Shown here: in pieces, positions 31,470 to 40,867 of the stretch | Layout: every line of letters starts with the position of its first letter | How positions within the stretch are numbered: position 1 is the first letter of the stretch | Source: Candidatus Nanopelagicales bacterium | Lineage (GTDB): Bacteria; Actinomycetota; Actinomycetes; S36-B12; GCA-2699445 | NCBI GenBank assembly: GCA_037045355.1 | Contig: JBAOHO010000029.1 | Location: 1-64,000, forward strand | Direction: 5' to 3' | Length of the DNA stretch: 64,000 nucleotides | Translations under genes and position numbers: made by a program | The notes under the pieces: generated by a model | Seen by the model: the letters and a program-made list of their open reading frames with translations, nothing else | Database searches by the model: none | Told to the model about the DNA's origin: nothing

Positions 31470-33118
31470 TCACAGAGGCGAACACCGACACCCACGATGT
31501 CCTCAACCAGGCACCGCCCATCCCGGACCGTGACGCGTTCTCGACCGATGCACCCCTCGTGGAGGCGGTTCGCCGACACGGGGCGTCGAGTCACCTGTCA
31601 CGCCTGACCGACCTGGGACGCAGCGCCGGCGCCGAGTCCTGGCGCTTGCGCGGTGCCGAAGCCAATCGAGACCTCCCCCGCCTGCGCAGCCACGACCGAT
31701 ACGGACATCGCGTCGATGTCGTCGACTTCAACCCTGCATGGCACGACCTGATGCGGTTCTCCGTGAGCTGGGGCCTGCACGGTGCCCCGTGGGTCTCCAC
31801 CGAACCCGGTGCCCACGTGGCTCGGGCCGCGGGGTTCATCACGTGGACGCAGGTGGAGCCTGGCCACCTGTGCCCGATCTCGATGACCTACGCGGCCGTC
31901 CCGGTCCTGCGGCGCGCCGACGCGGAGACGGCCGAATGGATCACCGGCCTCACCGCCCGGGACTACGACTTCGGGCTGCGGGCTCCGGCCGAGAAGGACG
32001 GTCTCATCGCCGGGATGGCCATGACGGAGAAGCAAGGCGGTTCCGATGTCCGCACCAACACGACATCGGCCATTCAGGTTGCTGATGGCACCTACCGCCT
32101 GACCGGACACAAGTGGTTCTGTTCGGCGCCGATGAGTGATGTCTTCTTAGTACTCGGCCAGGCGGAAGGTGGCCTCACGTGCTTCCTCGTTCCCCGGGTT
32201 CTGCCGGACGGCGAACACAATGTGTTCCGGATCCAGCGCCTCAAGGACAAGCTGGGAAATCGCTCGAACGCCTCCAGCGAGATCGAGTTCGCCGGCACCG
32301 TCGCGCTGCGCCTGGGAGACGAGGGACGCGGCGTCAGGACGATCGTCGAGATGGTGTCCGCCACCCGACTGGACTGTGTCCTGGGCGCCACCGGTCTCAT
32401 GCGCGGCGCGGTATCGCAGGCCATGTGGCACATCGGTTCCCGGCAGGCATTCGGCGGAGTGCTGCTCGACAAGCCACTGATGCGCAATGTCGCTGCCGAC
32501 CTCGCGCTGGAAGTCGAGGCGGCCGCAGCCCTCGCGATCCGACTGGCCGCAGCGGTCGACGCCGCCGAGCACGGCGATGAAGCCGAGGCCAAGCTTCGTC
32601 GGATCGCGCTTCCTGCCGCCAAGTACTGGACCACGAAACGCAGCATCATGGTCACCGGGGAGGCGTTGGAATGCCTCGGAGGTAACGGGTACGCCGAAGA
32701 GTCGGGGATGCCCCTGCTGTTCCGCGAAGCTCCCGTCAACTCGGTGTGGGAGGGGTCCGGCAACGTCAACGCGCTGGACCTGCTGCGCGCCATCTCCCGC
32801 GAGGAGGGAACCGTCGATGCCCTGCTGGCCGAGTTGGGAGCCGCCGGCGGAGCCGACTCGCGCTACGACGCGGCCGTCGCCGGGCTCCTGAACGAGTTCG
32901 CCGAACTGGATGATCTGGAGTACCGGGCGCGGCGGCTCGCTGGTCGTATCGCCGTGCTGCTGCAGGCGGCTCAGTTGCTTCAGTACGCTCCGCCGTCGGT
33001 CAGTGATGCGTTCGTCACCACCCGCATCGCCGGCGATCATGTCACCCAGTTCGGCACGCTGCCGCGAGGACTGCGCCTGGACGAGATCCTCAACAGGGCG
33101 GATCCCATGACGCAGTAG
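31466..33118 (+). CDS. AidB-type acyl-CoA dehydrogenase
   Basis: This 550-aa protein starts at GTG 31466, overlapping the lipase stop. It is longer than usual acyl-CoA dehydrogenases and shows AidB-branch motifs: MAMTEKQGGSDVRTNTTSA, LTGHKWFCSAP, QRLKDKLGNRSNASSEIEF and VWEGSGNVNALDLLR. These flavoproteins oxidise branched or long acyl-CoAs; E. coli AidB also binds DNA in the alkylation response. The lipase/phosphatase context favours a metabolic role. Confidence 0.88.
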   Translation: MITEANTDTHDVLNQAPPIPDRDAFSTDAPLVEAVRRHGASSHLSRLTDLGRSAGAESWRLRGAEANRDLPRLRSHDRYGHRVDVVDFNPAWHDLMRFSVSWGLHGAPWVSTEPGAHVARAAGFITWTQVEPGHLCPISMTYAAVPVLRRADAETAEWITGLTARDYDFGLRAPAEKDGLIAGMAMTEKQGGSDVRTNTTSAIQVADGTYRLTGHKWFCSAPMSDVFLVLGQAEGGLTCFLVPRVLPDGEHNVFRIQRLKDKLGNRSNASSEIEFAGTVALRLGDEGRGVRTIVEMVSATRLDCVLGATGLMRGAVSQAMWHIGSRQAFGGVLLDKPLMRNVAADLALEVEAAAALAIRLAAAVDAAEHGDEAEAKLRRIALPAAKYWTTKRSIMVTGEALECLGGNGYAEESGMPLLFREAPVNSVWEGSGNVNALDLLRAISREEGTVDALLAELGAAGGADSRYDAAVAGLLNEFAELDDLEYRARRLAGRIAVLLQAAQLLQYAPPSVSDAFVTTRIAGDHVTQFGTLPRGLRLDEILNRADPMTQ

Positions 33119-33234
33119 ACGAAGGCCCAGGTCGTCCATCGCCGCTTCGACAGCACGGGGGATGACACCGCGCCGCATCACGTCATCGGTTCGGATCGCA
33201 CCCTCGTCGGGTGATGTCAACCCTCATGTCGGTC

Positions 33235-34245
33235 TCAGGTCGGCTCATCTCGCACGAGGGCAACGAGCCGCGAGATCGCCCGGTAGTACTTCTTGCGGTA
33301 TCCCCCCGCCAGCATCTCCGGGGCGAAGACCCGATCGACGGGCAGTCCGGACGCGACCACCGGGACCTCCCGGTCGTAGAGACGATCAACCAGGACCACG
33401 AACCGCAAGGCATCCGCCTGATGTGTCAGGGTCCGAACTCCGAGAATCCCGACCAGGTCGATCCCGTTCACCAGCGGCCCGTAACGAGACGGATGAACCA
33501 GTCGTAGGTGAGCCATGAGGTCACGGAACGAATCCAGACTTGCCGTGCGGCCTTGATCGCCCGCTGCGGCCACCGCGGCCGTCACCTCAGCGTCGGTGGC
33601 GGGTGCCGGCGCGGTGGGCAACCCCCGATGCCGGTAGTCGTCACCATCGACACGCACCACGTCGAACCTGGCGGACAGCCCTTGGATCTCGCGCAGGAAG
33701 TCGTCGGCCGCGAACCGGCCCTCACCCAAGCGATCTGGCAACGTATTGGACGTCGCCGCGATCCTGGTGTCCGAGTCCGCGAGTTGGCCCATCAGTGTGG
33801 ACATCAGCACGGTGTCGCCCGGGTCATCGAGCTCGAACTCGTCGATGCACACCAGGTCCTGGGTCTCGAGTTGCGCGGCGGCCTCCTGGAAGCCGAGCGC
33901 CCCGACCAAGTTCGTGTACTCCACAAACGTCCCGAAGACCTTGCGCCCTTCGGTCGCGTGCCAGACGGAAGCCAGCAGATGGGTCTTTCCCACGCCGTAC
34001 CCACCGTCGAAGTACAGACCCGGCCGCTGCTCCGGCGGCGGTGAGCGAAACCAGCGCTTGCGTGGCTGACTGTGTCGCGCGGCGAATGCCCGACCGGCAG
34101 CTACCGCTGCCGCCTGGCTGGGGTGCTCCGGGTCCGGCAGATAGGTCCCGAACCGTACCGCCGTGAATCTGGGCGGTGGCGCCAGCATCGCGATGATCTC
34201 GGATGGAGCCACCTCGGGCCGTCGATCGGCGAGCGCGAGCACCAC
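33235..34245 (-). CDS. zapE: ZapE/AFG1-family ATPase
   Basis: This 336-aa P-loop protein has Walker A FDGGYGVGKTHLLAS, Walker B DLVCIDEFELDDPGD and sensor-1 ATSNTLPDRLGEGRF, the standard ZapE layout. In other bacteria ZapE destabilises FtsZ rings; in mitochondria the homologue works with membrane proteases. It is convergent with the acyl-CoA dehydrogenase gene and divergent from the winged-helix gene. The GTG-type start at 34245 lies just 18 bp from the opposite-strand start at 34263. Confidence 0.88.
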   Translation of the reverse strand: MVLALADRRPEVAPSEIIAMLAPPPRFTAVRFGTYLPDPEHPSQAAAVAAGRAFAARHSQPRKRWFRSPPPEQRPGLYFDGGYGVGKTHLLASVWHATEGRKVFGTFVEYTNLVGALGFQEAAAQLETQDLVCIDEFELDDPGDTVLMSTLMGQLADSDTRIAATSNTLPDRLGEGRFAADDFLREIQGLSARFDVVRVDGDDYRHRGLPTAPAPATDAEVTAAVAAAGDQGRTASLDSFRDLMAHLRLVHPSRYGPLVNGIDLVGILGVRTLTHQADALRFVVLVDRLYDREVPVVASGLPVDRVFAPEMLAGGYRKKYYRAISRLVALVRDEPT

Positions 34246-34262
34246 CGGGACACACTATCTCC

Positions 34263-35402
34263 GTGACCACATCCAATCCGGCGCAGCCTGGGCGATCCAA
34301 TCCGGCGCAGCCTCGGCGATCCAACCCCGCGCAGGTTGCTCGCGTCAGACTCGGAAACCTCCTGCTCGGCACACACCCACATACCGATGCCACGGCGGTG
34401 ACTGAATGGCTCGGTGCGCTGCAGGCCCAGGATCTGAGCAGTTGCGAGTGGTCGCTGGGGGCACGGTTGCCGGGCAGCACACGATCGGACGTGGATCGTG
34501 CCATCACCGAGGGGAGGGTCCTGCGGACATGGCCGATGCGCGGCACCCTCCACTTGGTCCCCGCCGTCGATGCCGGCTGGATGTTGGCAAGCACTGGTCG
34601 TCTCGCGCTGAACGGTGTCAAGCGGCGGTGGCAGAACCTGGGCCTTGACGAACAGACGGCCAACCGAGCAGCCGAGATCTTGCAGGCGGCACTCGCCGGT
34701 GGTCACCGCCTGACCCGGTCTGAAGCGCTTCAGACACTGACCGATTCCGGAATCGACACGTCCGGGCAGCGCGGCTACCACTTCATCTGGTTCGCCAGCC
34801 AGATCGGCGTGACCTGTCTGGGCCCGAACGTCGGCCGGGAGCAGACCATCGTGCTCCTTGCCGACTGGGCTCCCCACCAAGTCACACGTGACCCCGACGA
34901 CGCTCTACGAGAACTGGCCCTGCGTTTCGTGCGGAGCCACGGGCCGGTCTCGACCGCCGATTTCGCGCGATGGACCGGACTCGGTGTCCGGGCTGCCCGC
35001 CGGGCCATCACCGCCAATGACGACGCGGTCACCACTGTCGCGACGACGGACGGATCGGGAGAACCACAGTGGCAGGGACGCGAGCCGCTCGAACCGTTCT
35101 CGGGTGCGCTGGTGCTTCCGGGATTCGACGAGTTCATCCTGGGATACAAGGACCGCTCGGCCATGGTTGACCCCCAGTTCCAGAATCGTCTCGTACCAGG
35201 AGGCAATGGCGTGTTCCGGGCCACCATCGTGGTCGATGGTCAAGTCAGGGGAACCTGGCGCAGAACCAGACGGCGTAGCGCGGAGGTCATCGAGGTGGAG
35301 TCCTTCGCGCCGCTGTCCGTCCCAGCACGCAAGGCACTGAACGCCGCCTTCGCGGGGTATGGCCGATTCCTGGACCGCGCGGTGACCGTCAACTACGTGT
35401 GA
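34263..35402 (+). CDS. Winged-helix DNA-binding domain protein (HTH_42 family)
   Basis: This 379-aa protein starts at GTG 34263. After a short repetitive N-terminus (SNPAQPGR in three copies) it follows the HTH_42/YcaQ-like pattern: LLGTHPHTDATAVTEWLGAL, RGTLHLVPAVDAGWM, VSTADFARWTGLGVRAARRA and VLPGFDEFILGYKDRSAM. Relatives include the DNA-glycosylase-like AlkZ/YcaQ proteins that unhook interstrand crosslinks; many others are uncharacterised. Closeness to DNA-repair genes (ligase, LigD polymerase) within 9 kb is consistent but not proof. Confidence 0.8.
   Translation: MTTSNPAQPGRSNPAQPRRSNPAQVARVRLGNLLLGTHPHTDATAVTEWLGALQAQDLSSCEWSLGARLPGSTRSDVDRAITEGRVLRTWPMRGTLHLVPAVDAGWMLASTGRLALNGVKRRWQNLGLDEQTANRAAEILQAALAGGHRLTRSEALQTLTDSGIDTSGQRGYHFIWFASQIGVTCLGPNVGREQTIVLLADWAPHQVTRDPDDALRELALRFVRSHGPVSTADFARWTGLGVRAARRAITANDDAVTTVATTDGSGEPQWQGREPLEPFSGALVLPGFDEFILGYKDRSAMVDPQFQNRLVPGGNGVFRATIVVDGQVRGTWRRTRRRSAEVIEVESFAPLSVPARKALNAAFAGYGRFLDRAVTVNYV
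34271..34342 (+). repeat. Three 24-bp tandem repeats in coding sequence
   Basis: The units begin atccaatccggcgcagcc at 34271, 34295 and 34319, with the third diverged. They encode SNPAQPGR, SNPAQPRR and SNPAQVAR at the N-terminus of the winged-helix protein. Confidence 0.8.
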
Positions 35403-35421
35403 GCCGTGGCAGGATCATCCC

Positions 35422-36183
35422 GTGCAACTGCTCTTCCCCCAACACTACGGAACCCTCTCCCCAGCCGGGGTGGCCGACGCCTTCACCTGGCCCGACACCG
35501 ACCGACCGTTCCTTCGGGCCATCATGGTGTCAACTGCCGATGGCGCTGCGCGGTCCCCCAAGGGGCTGTCCGGCGGCATCTCCTCAGCGGCCGATCGCCT
35601 CGTCTTCGCTACTGTCCGCGGCCTCTCGGACGTTATCCTGGTCGGCGCCGAGACAGTGCGCAGCGAGGGTTACCGAGCCCCCCGACCTCGACCGGAACTG
35701 GCCGACCGTCGGCAGGCCGCGGGTCAGGCGCCCACTCCGCGGCTGGCGATCATCACGCGGTCCGGTGACCTCGATATCGCGGGCTCCCTGTTCTCGGAGG
35801 CGGCCGAGCCACCCTTGATCTACGTACCTGCCACCATGGCGGACGAACGCCGGACGTCCTTGGCCACCGTTGCCGAGGTGGTCGTCGCCGGCGACGAGGA
35901 CGTGGCAGCACCCCTCGTCGTGGCGGACCTGTGCGCGCGTGGGTTGAACCGCGTTGCCTGCGAGGGCGGTCCCAGCATTCTGGGACAGTTCGTCGCTCAC
36001 CGTCTCATCGACGAGTTGTGTCTGACCATCACGCCCCTGCTCTACGGGGGCACAAGCAGCGAGAGCCCGGTGACGCGAATCATCGCGGGTCTGCCGCTGG
36101 ACGATTCCCCGCGACCCATGCGCTTGGCGCACATCATCGAGTCCGACGGAACACTGTTCCTGCGATACACGGCGCCACTGTGA
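35422..36183 (+). CDS. RibD C-terminal domain pyrimidine reductase-like protein
   Basis: This 253-aa protein starts at GTG 35422. It has the RibD/DHFR-like reductase features: RAIMVSTADGAARSPKG (substrate loop), ILVGAETVRSEGY (NADPH binding) and VACEGGPSILGQFVAHRLID. It lacks the deaminase half of riboflavin RibD, so it is either a stand-alone reductase or a different NADPH-dependent enzyme of the same fold, as is common in actinobacteria. Its stop overlaps the ligase GTG start (GTGA). Confidence 0.85.
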   Translation: MQLLFPQHYGTLSPAGVADAFTWPDTDRPFLRAIMVSTADGAARSPKGLSGGISSAADRLVFATVRGLSDVILVGAETVRSEGYRAPRPRPELADRRQAAGQAPTPRLAIITRSGDLDIAGSLFSEAAEPPLIYVPATMADERRTSLATVAEVVVAGDEDVAAPLVVADLCARGLNRVACEGGPSILGQFVAHRLIDELCLTITPLLYGGTSSESPVTRIIAGLPLDDSPRPMRLAHIIESDGTLFLRYTAPL

Positions 36184-37272
36184 CTGTTGCGGTGACCCCA
36201 CCGGTGTCACCGATGTTGGCCAAGCCGACCGGTGCCACCGTGCCGGACCCGGCTGGTCGGGACTTGCTGTTCGAGCCGAAGTGGGACGGGTTCCGCTGCT
36301 TGGTATTCAAGGATGGGGACAGCGTCGTCCTGCAATCCCGCAACGGCGAAGATCTCGCTTATTGCTTTCCCGAGATCGTGGCAGCCGCCGCCGGTTCGCT
36401 TCCCGAAGCGGTTGTGCTCGACGGCGAACTGGTGATCGCACGTCAAGGGCGGCTCTGGTTCGAACTTCTGGGTCAGCGGATCAGGCCGCGCAGTGAGGCG
36501 GGCGGCTGGAAGATCACCGAACTGGCCGCCGATCACCCGGCGTCCTATGTCGCCTTCGACGTTCTTGCGGTGGGGAGTGACTCCTTCATGGCCCAGAGTC
36601 AGTCGCAACGGCGGGCAGCCTTGGAGATCGCTGCACATCTCGGCGCCGTTCCATGTCACCCCGATGACCCGTGATCGGTCCCAGGCGGAGAAGTGGTTCG
36701 AGCAGTTCGAGGGCGCTGGACTCGATGGGGTCATCGTCAAACCCGGGGACCTCGCCTACCAACCGGGGAAGCGAGTTCTGTTGAAGGTCAAACACGCGCG
36801 GACCGCCGACGTGGTGGTGGCGGGATGGCGACCCCACAAGTCCCCCGGGCCCGACGGGTCAGAGTCCGTGGGTTCGCTGCTTTTGGGGCTGTTCGACGAC
36901 GACGGGGTGCTGCACCATGTCGGGGTCGCCGCCAGCTTCTCGGCCACCCGCCGAGTTGAGTTGGCCACCGAGTTGGCCGCTCTCGCGCTCCGCGACGATG
37001 AGGATCACCCGTGGCGGTGGCATGAGGCGGGTGCCCGGCAACCCGGGATGCAATCCCGGTGGTCAGGGGGCAAGGACTTGTCGTTCCACCTGTTACGTCC
37101 CGACCTGGTCGCTGAGGTCGGCTACGACCACATGGAAGGCACTCGGTTCCGGCACGTCGCGAAGCTGGTGAGGTTCCGGCCCGACCGCGACCCAGCGTCG
37201 TGCACCTACGCCCAACTGGAATCGCCCGTGCGGTTCGACCTCGACAGGGTACTGCGAGGTCTCAACACGTGA
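36180..37272 (+). pseudogene. ATP-dependent DNA ligase, single frameshift
   Basis: The start is GTG 36180. The adenylation motifs are FEPKWDGFRC (motif I, Lys34), LDGELVIARQG (III), LDGVIVKPGD (IV) and LLKVKHARTADVVV (V). An OB-fold C-terminus follows (FRHVAKLVRFRPDRD). The frame breaks near 36650 (HLGAV|P versus HVTPMTRDRSQ); removing one T from a TT pair restores a protein of about 363 aa. Actinobacterial LigC-type enzymes of this size act in repair with LigD. If the shift is real the OB domain and motif IV-V are lost. Confidence 0.85.
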
Positions 37273-37316
37273 ACTGAGTCATCAGCCCGCGAGCTCTTCT
37301 GGGAGGGGCGGGCGCT

Positions 37317-37385
37317 GGCCGCTTCGTCAGGGACTTGTTGGCCGCTTCGTCAGGGACTTGTTGGCCGCTTCGTCAGAAGTTGTTG
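37317..37385. repeat. Three 23-bp tandem repeats at the end of the DUF2510 gene
   Basis: Units start at 37317, 37340 and 37363 (ggccgcttcgtcag...ttgtt). The third is diverged and includes the minus-strand stop codon TGA (rc of 37373-37375). The others look like copies of the gene's 3' end spread into the intergenic space. Confidence 0.8.
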
Positions 37386-38593
37386 AACGTCGACGGATCG
37401 GTGCTGGCGATGATGACGAACCAACCGATCGAGATCACGATCGCCAAGACGGCCAAGACCAGTCCGGCGATCGCCATGCCCTTGGGTCCGGGCGGATCCG
37501 TCTTGTTGGCCTGCACGATGCCGACGACACCCAGTACTCCGGAAGCCAAGGCGCCCACAGGAGCCAGGAACCACCCGCAGACCGGGATGAGGCTCACGAT
37601 GACGCTGATGATTCCCAGCACCAGGGCAGCAACTCCGGCGCCTGAGTTCGCGGGCGCGGTAGTTGCCGGCGGGTAAGTCCCGTACGGCGGGGCAGCGGCG
37701 GGTGCGCCAAAGCCAGTCGGTGGACTGACCTCGCCGTAACCAGGTGGCGCGGAGTAGTTCGGTGGTGCTGGAACCTGGCCATACGGCATCGGGGAACCAT
37801 CGCCCCCGGCAGGGGGAGCGACCGGCGGTAGAACCACGGGTGGAGGTGGGGCAACTGGCGGAGGTGGCGCAACTGGCGGAGGAGGTGCAACGGGAGGCGG
37901 CTGCGTCGGCGCGGTGAACCCCGACGGCGCGTCGGCAGGCGGAGGCGCGGTTGCGTCGGGGAACATCATCGTGTCCGTGCGGGCGGCCTCGGCCGGGGGT
38001 GGGGGTTCGGGGAATCGGACGGTCTCGTGAGTCTCGGCCGGTGGTTCGAGGACGGTGGTTTCGTGCGCCGTGCCCGGGGTTTCGGTTTCTGCGGCCTCAC
38101 TCGGCAGCGCGGACTCCTCGGACGCGGATGAGTCGTTCACATCCGACCCATCAGAGAGCGACCCATCAGAGAGCGACCCATCAGAGAGCGACCCATCAGA
38201 GAGCGACCCATCAGAGGTGGCTGCGGATTCACCCGCCGACACTGATTCGACCACGGGCGTCGCCTCGGCCGTCTCCGGCTGGGGAATCTCGGTCGGCGGC
38301 ATCGGAGGTGCTTGGGGAACGCCGGAGAACTCGGCGGTTGTCTGGTCCGGAGTCGGTGACCAGGCAGGGGTCCAAGTGTTGTCCGCAGGAGCCGTCATGG
38401 GCGGAGCCTGCTCAGGTGCGGGACGGGTCTGCTGAGTCCAGCCGACACCATCCCAATAGCGCAAGTCGTTCGATCCGTCGGGATTCGGATACCAACCGGG
38501 TACAGGTGAGTCCACGTCGTCGATGTTTCCACTCCCGGCATCTGTTGTCATGGCTATGCCGGACTGTGATGGTCCAAGACTCGCCTTTGCCAT
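37373..38593 (-). CDS. DUF2510 membrane protein with DUF4190 C-terminus
   Basis: This 406-aa protein begins near residue 30 with a DUF2510 motif (PGWYPNPDGSNDLRYWDG, then GWTQQTRP), a short beta module typical of actinobacterial envelope proteins. A disordered middle has SDGSL repeats and long proline runs. The last 90 residues are DUF4190 with two to three helices (VAALVLGIISVIVSLIPVCG, then KGMAIAGLVLAVLAIV). It probably sits in the cytoplasmic membrane with the Pro/Ser-rich part exposed. The start could also be ATG 38551. The function is unknown. Confidence 0.78.
   Translation of the reverse strand: MAKASLGPSQSGIAMTTDAGSGNIDDVDSPVPGWYPNPDGSNDLRYWDGVGWTQQTRPAPEQAPPMTAPADNTWTPAWSPTPDQTTAEFSGVPQAPPMPPTEIPQPETAEATPVVESVSAGESAATSDGSLSDGSLSDGSLSDGSLSDGSDVNDSSASEESALPSEAAETETPGTAHETTVLEPPAETHETVRFPEPPPPAEAARTDTMMFPDATAPPPADAPSGFTAPTQPPPVAPPPPVAPPPPVAPPPPVVLPPVAPPAGGDGSPMPYGQVPAPPNYSAPPGYGEVSPPTGFGAPAAAPPYGTYPPATTAPANSGAGVAALVLGIISVIVSLIPVCGWFLAPVGALASGVLGVVGIVQANKTDPPGPKGMAIAGLVLAVLAIVISIGWFVIIASTDPSTFNNF
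38145..38218. repeat. 15-bp tandem repeats coding SDGSL
   Basis: Four exact copies and one partial copy of gacccatcagagagc run from 38145. They encode the SDGSL repeats of the DUF2510 protein and are likely to vary in number between strains. Confidence 0.85.
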
Positions 38594-38634
38594 CGAACGT
38601 CCCTACGGTGGAACTCACGGAGAGGAGAGTCCGC

Positions 38635-38820
38635 ATGGAGATCTGGATGGGTGGCCTGATCGGGGCCATTATCTGTGCCGCGTTGAGCTACTTCATCGCC
38701 AGCCGTAACAACATGAGCACGGTGTTGTGGACCATCGTTGGTTTCCTCTTCAACATCGTGGGGCTGCTGATCACGTTCCTGGTCGCGTTCATGAAGACGG
38801 ACGACTCAAAGGTCACCTGA
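38635..38820 (+). CDS. Small two-helix membrane protein (61 aa)
   Basis: The start is ATG 38635 (MEIWMGGLIGAIICAALSYF) behind GGAGAGGAGAG. There are two membrane helices (about 5-20 and 28-52) joined by ASRNNMSTVLW and a short charged tail (KTDDSKVT). It diverges from the DUF2510 gene 41 bp away, so both may share control. No family is recognised. The very strong ribosome-binding site and clean hydrophobic pattern support a real gene. Confidence 0.7.
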   Translation: MEIWMGGLIGAIICAALSYFIASRNNMSTVLWTIVGFLFNIVGLLITFLVAFMKTDDSKVT

Positions 38821-38993
38821 CCGCTTCACGCATGTGCTTGGGACCAAAGTCACCTGTTGCCGATAACGGGCAGACATCGGTCAGTCGGTTCAACACACCC
38901 GAGTAGCGTGGTGAGTACCGGGTGGCTCTCGACGTTCAGGGCCAGTCGACTGGTTTCGCAGCCGCGGGTCGCCCCTGATCCCAAGGGGTGGTC

Positions 38994-40841
38994 ATGGTGT
39001 TTCCGGCGAGTGGTCGAGTGCAGTCAACCCGACGCGGTGCCTTCGTCCTGCTGATCGCGGGGGCGATCGTCACTGCCGTACTGCCGCCCGCGACAGGGGC
39101 CGCAGACCCTCCGAATCCTGCGTCAGACGGAGCCAACGCTCGCCCCGAGCGACCCACTACCCCCGGGGCCCGCCGAGTCGCACGGATCATGGCCCGCATG
39201 TCGTTGGACGAGAAGGTCGGGCAGTTGTTCGTCCAGGAGTTCGCCGGTCAGGATGCCGACAACCCCGACGATCAGTCAGCTGCCACGAACATGGCCAAGT
39301 ACGGCGTGCCATCGGCCGCCGATGTGGTGTCGCGGTACAACCTCGGTGGAGTCATCTACTTCAGCGGGAACATCGCCAACCCCCTGCAGGTCGCAGCCTT
39401 GTCCGACGAACTTCAGCAGACGGCCACGTCGACCGGGCCTCGCATCCCGCTGCTGATCAGCACTGATCAGGAGGGCGGCGTGGTCACCCGGATCGGTAAG
39501 CCCGCGTCCGTCTCTCCCGGCAACATGGCCGTCGGAGCTACCTTCGATCCGGCCAACGCGAGGCTCGTCGCTCGTGTGATGGGCAGCGAGTTGCAGGCCA
39601 TGGGGGTCCGACTCAGTTATGCGCCGGTCGTCGACGTCAACACCAACCCCAAGAATGCGGCCGATGGGGTCCGGTCGTTCGGTGACCGCACGAAACAGGT
39701 GTCGAAGTTCGTGCAGAAGGCAGTCGTCGGCCAACGGGCGTTCTCCGTGGCCACCAGTGCGAAACACTTCCCGGGGCTGGGCAGTGCCGAGGTGAACACA
39801 GACGAAGGCACCGCAGTCTCCAACCAGACTCGCAAGCAGTTCCAGACGATCGACTTCCCGCCATTCGAGACCGCGATTGCTGCGGGCACCGACTCCATCA
39901 TGCTGGGGCACCTTGTCGCCCCCGCGCTCGACCCCAGCGAGGTTCCCGCGAGTCTGTCGAAGCCGATAGTGACCGACATTCTGCGCCGCCAGTTGGACTT
40001 CGACGGCATGGTCATCACCGACACTCTCGACGCCAAGGCCCTCGTCGCGTGGACCCCGGCGCAGCTGGCACTCAAAGCCTTCCTGGCCGGCAACGACATG
40101 CTGCTCATGTCGACGAATCTCCCCCAGGCGATCGAGGCCATCACAGACGCCGTCGAGTCCGGCCGGATCAGCCAGAAGCGACTGGACAAATCGGTTCGCA
40201 GGATCCTGCAGATGAAGTACAACAACCAGATCCTGCAGGATCCGTGGTCGGCCGGTGCTGCCGAGGTCGCATCGCGCGTCGGGTCCTCGTCCCGTCTGGC
40301 GATCATGCAGGAGGTGTCGGACGAATCCGTCACGCTCTTGGCGCGCAGCGCACCCTCAGCACCACTGCGGCCCGGCATGAACATCCTGGTGGTGGGCTAC
40401 GGAAACACTGCGGTGCCGTCGGTCGACAGTCTGTTGACCGCCCGTGGGGCTACGGTCCAACACATCATCACTGGGATGAACCCCAGCTCTTCTGCGGTCG
40501 CCGATGCCGTGGCGGCGGCGCCCGGGCGGGACGCAGTGGTGATCATGAGCTACAACGCGTGGGCCAATGCCGGCCAGCAGCAACTGATCGCGCAGATGCT
40601 CGCCACCGGAACACCTGTGATCCTCGGGATGATCGGCGGACCGTACGATGCAGCCCTCGCACCGGATGCTCGGGCGGTCGTGGCGCTCTACAGTGGCAGC
40701 CTCGCGACCTCCTCACAGGTGACATTCGTGAATGTCCTGTTCGGACAGGAGCCAGTGGGTGAACTCCCCGTCACCGTGCCCACTCTGACCGACCCGCAGC
40801 AGACGCTGTTCCCGTACCGCACCCGATTGTTCTGGGATTGA
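38994..40841 (+). CDS. Secreted glycoside hydrolase family 3 (beta-N-acetylhexosaminidase-like)
   Basis: This protein of about 615 aa starts at ATG 38994, five bases after AAGGGG. The signal peptide (VLLIAGAIVTAVLPPATGA) is followed by a GH3 domain: LISTDQEGGVVTRIG, SYAPVVDVNTNPKN, the NagZ-type signature AKHFPGLGSAEVNTDEG and the nucleophile region DGMVITDTLDAKALV. A C-terminal GH3 domain begins near residue 430. Enzymes of this class remove N-acetylglucosamine from muropeptides or chitin. Export means action on the cell wall or outside substrates. Confidence 0.88.
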   Translation: MVFPASGRVQSTRRGAFVLLIAGAIVTAVLPPATGAADPPNPASDGANARPERPTTPGARRVARIMARMSLDEKVGQLFVQEFAGQDADNPDDQSAATNMAKYGVPSAADVVSRYNLGGVIYFSGNIANPLQVAALSDELQQTATSTGPRIPLLISTDQEGGVVTRIGKPASVSPGNMAVGATFDPANARLVARVMGSELQAMGVRLSYAPVVDVNTNPKNAADGVRSFGDRTKQVSKFVQKAVVGQRAFSVATSAKHFPGLGSAEVNTDEGTAVSNQTRKQFQTIDFPPFETAIAAGTDSIMLGHLVAPALDPSEVPASLSKPIVTDILRRQLDFDGMVITDTLDAKALVAWTPAQLALKAFLAGNDMLLMSTNLPQAIEAITDAVESGRISQKRLDKSVRRILQMKYNNQILQDPWSAGAAEVASRVGSSSRLAIMQEVSDESVTLLARSAPSAPLRPGMNILVVGYGNTAVPSVDSLLTARGATVQHIITGMNPSSSAVADAVAAAPGRDAVVIMSYNAWANAGQQQLIAQMLATGTPVILGMIGGPYDAALAPDARAVVALYSGSLATSSQVTFVNVLFGQEPVGELPVTVPTLTDPQQTLFPYRTRLFWD

Positions 40842-40867
40842 TCAGCGCTCAGTTCGCCATCATGGCT

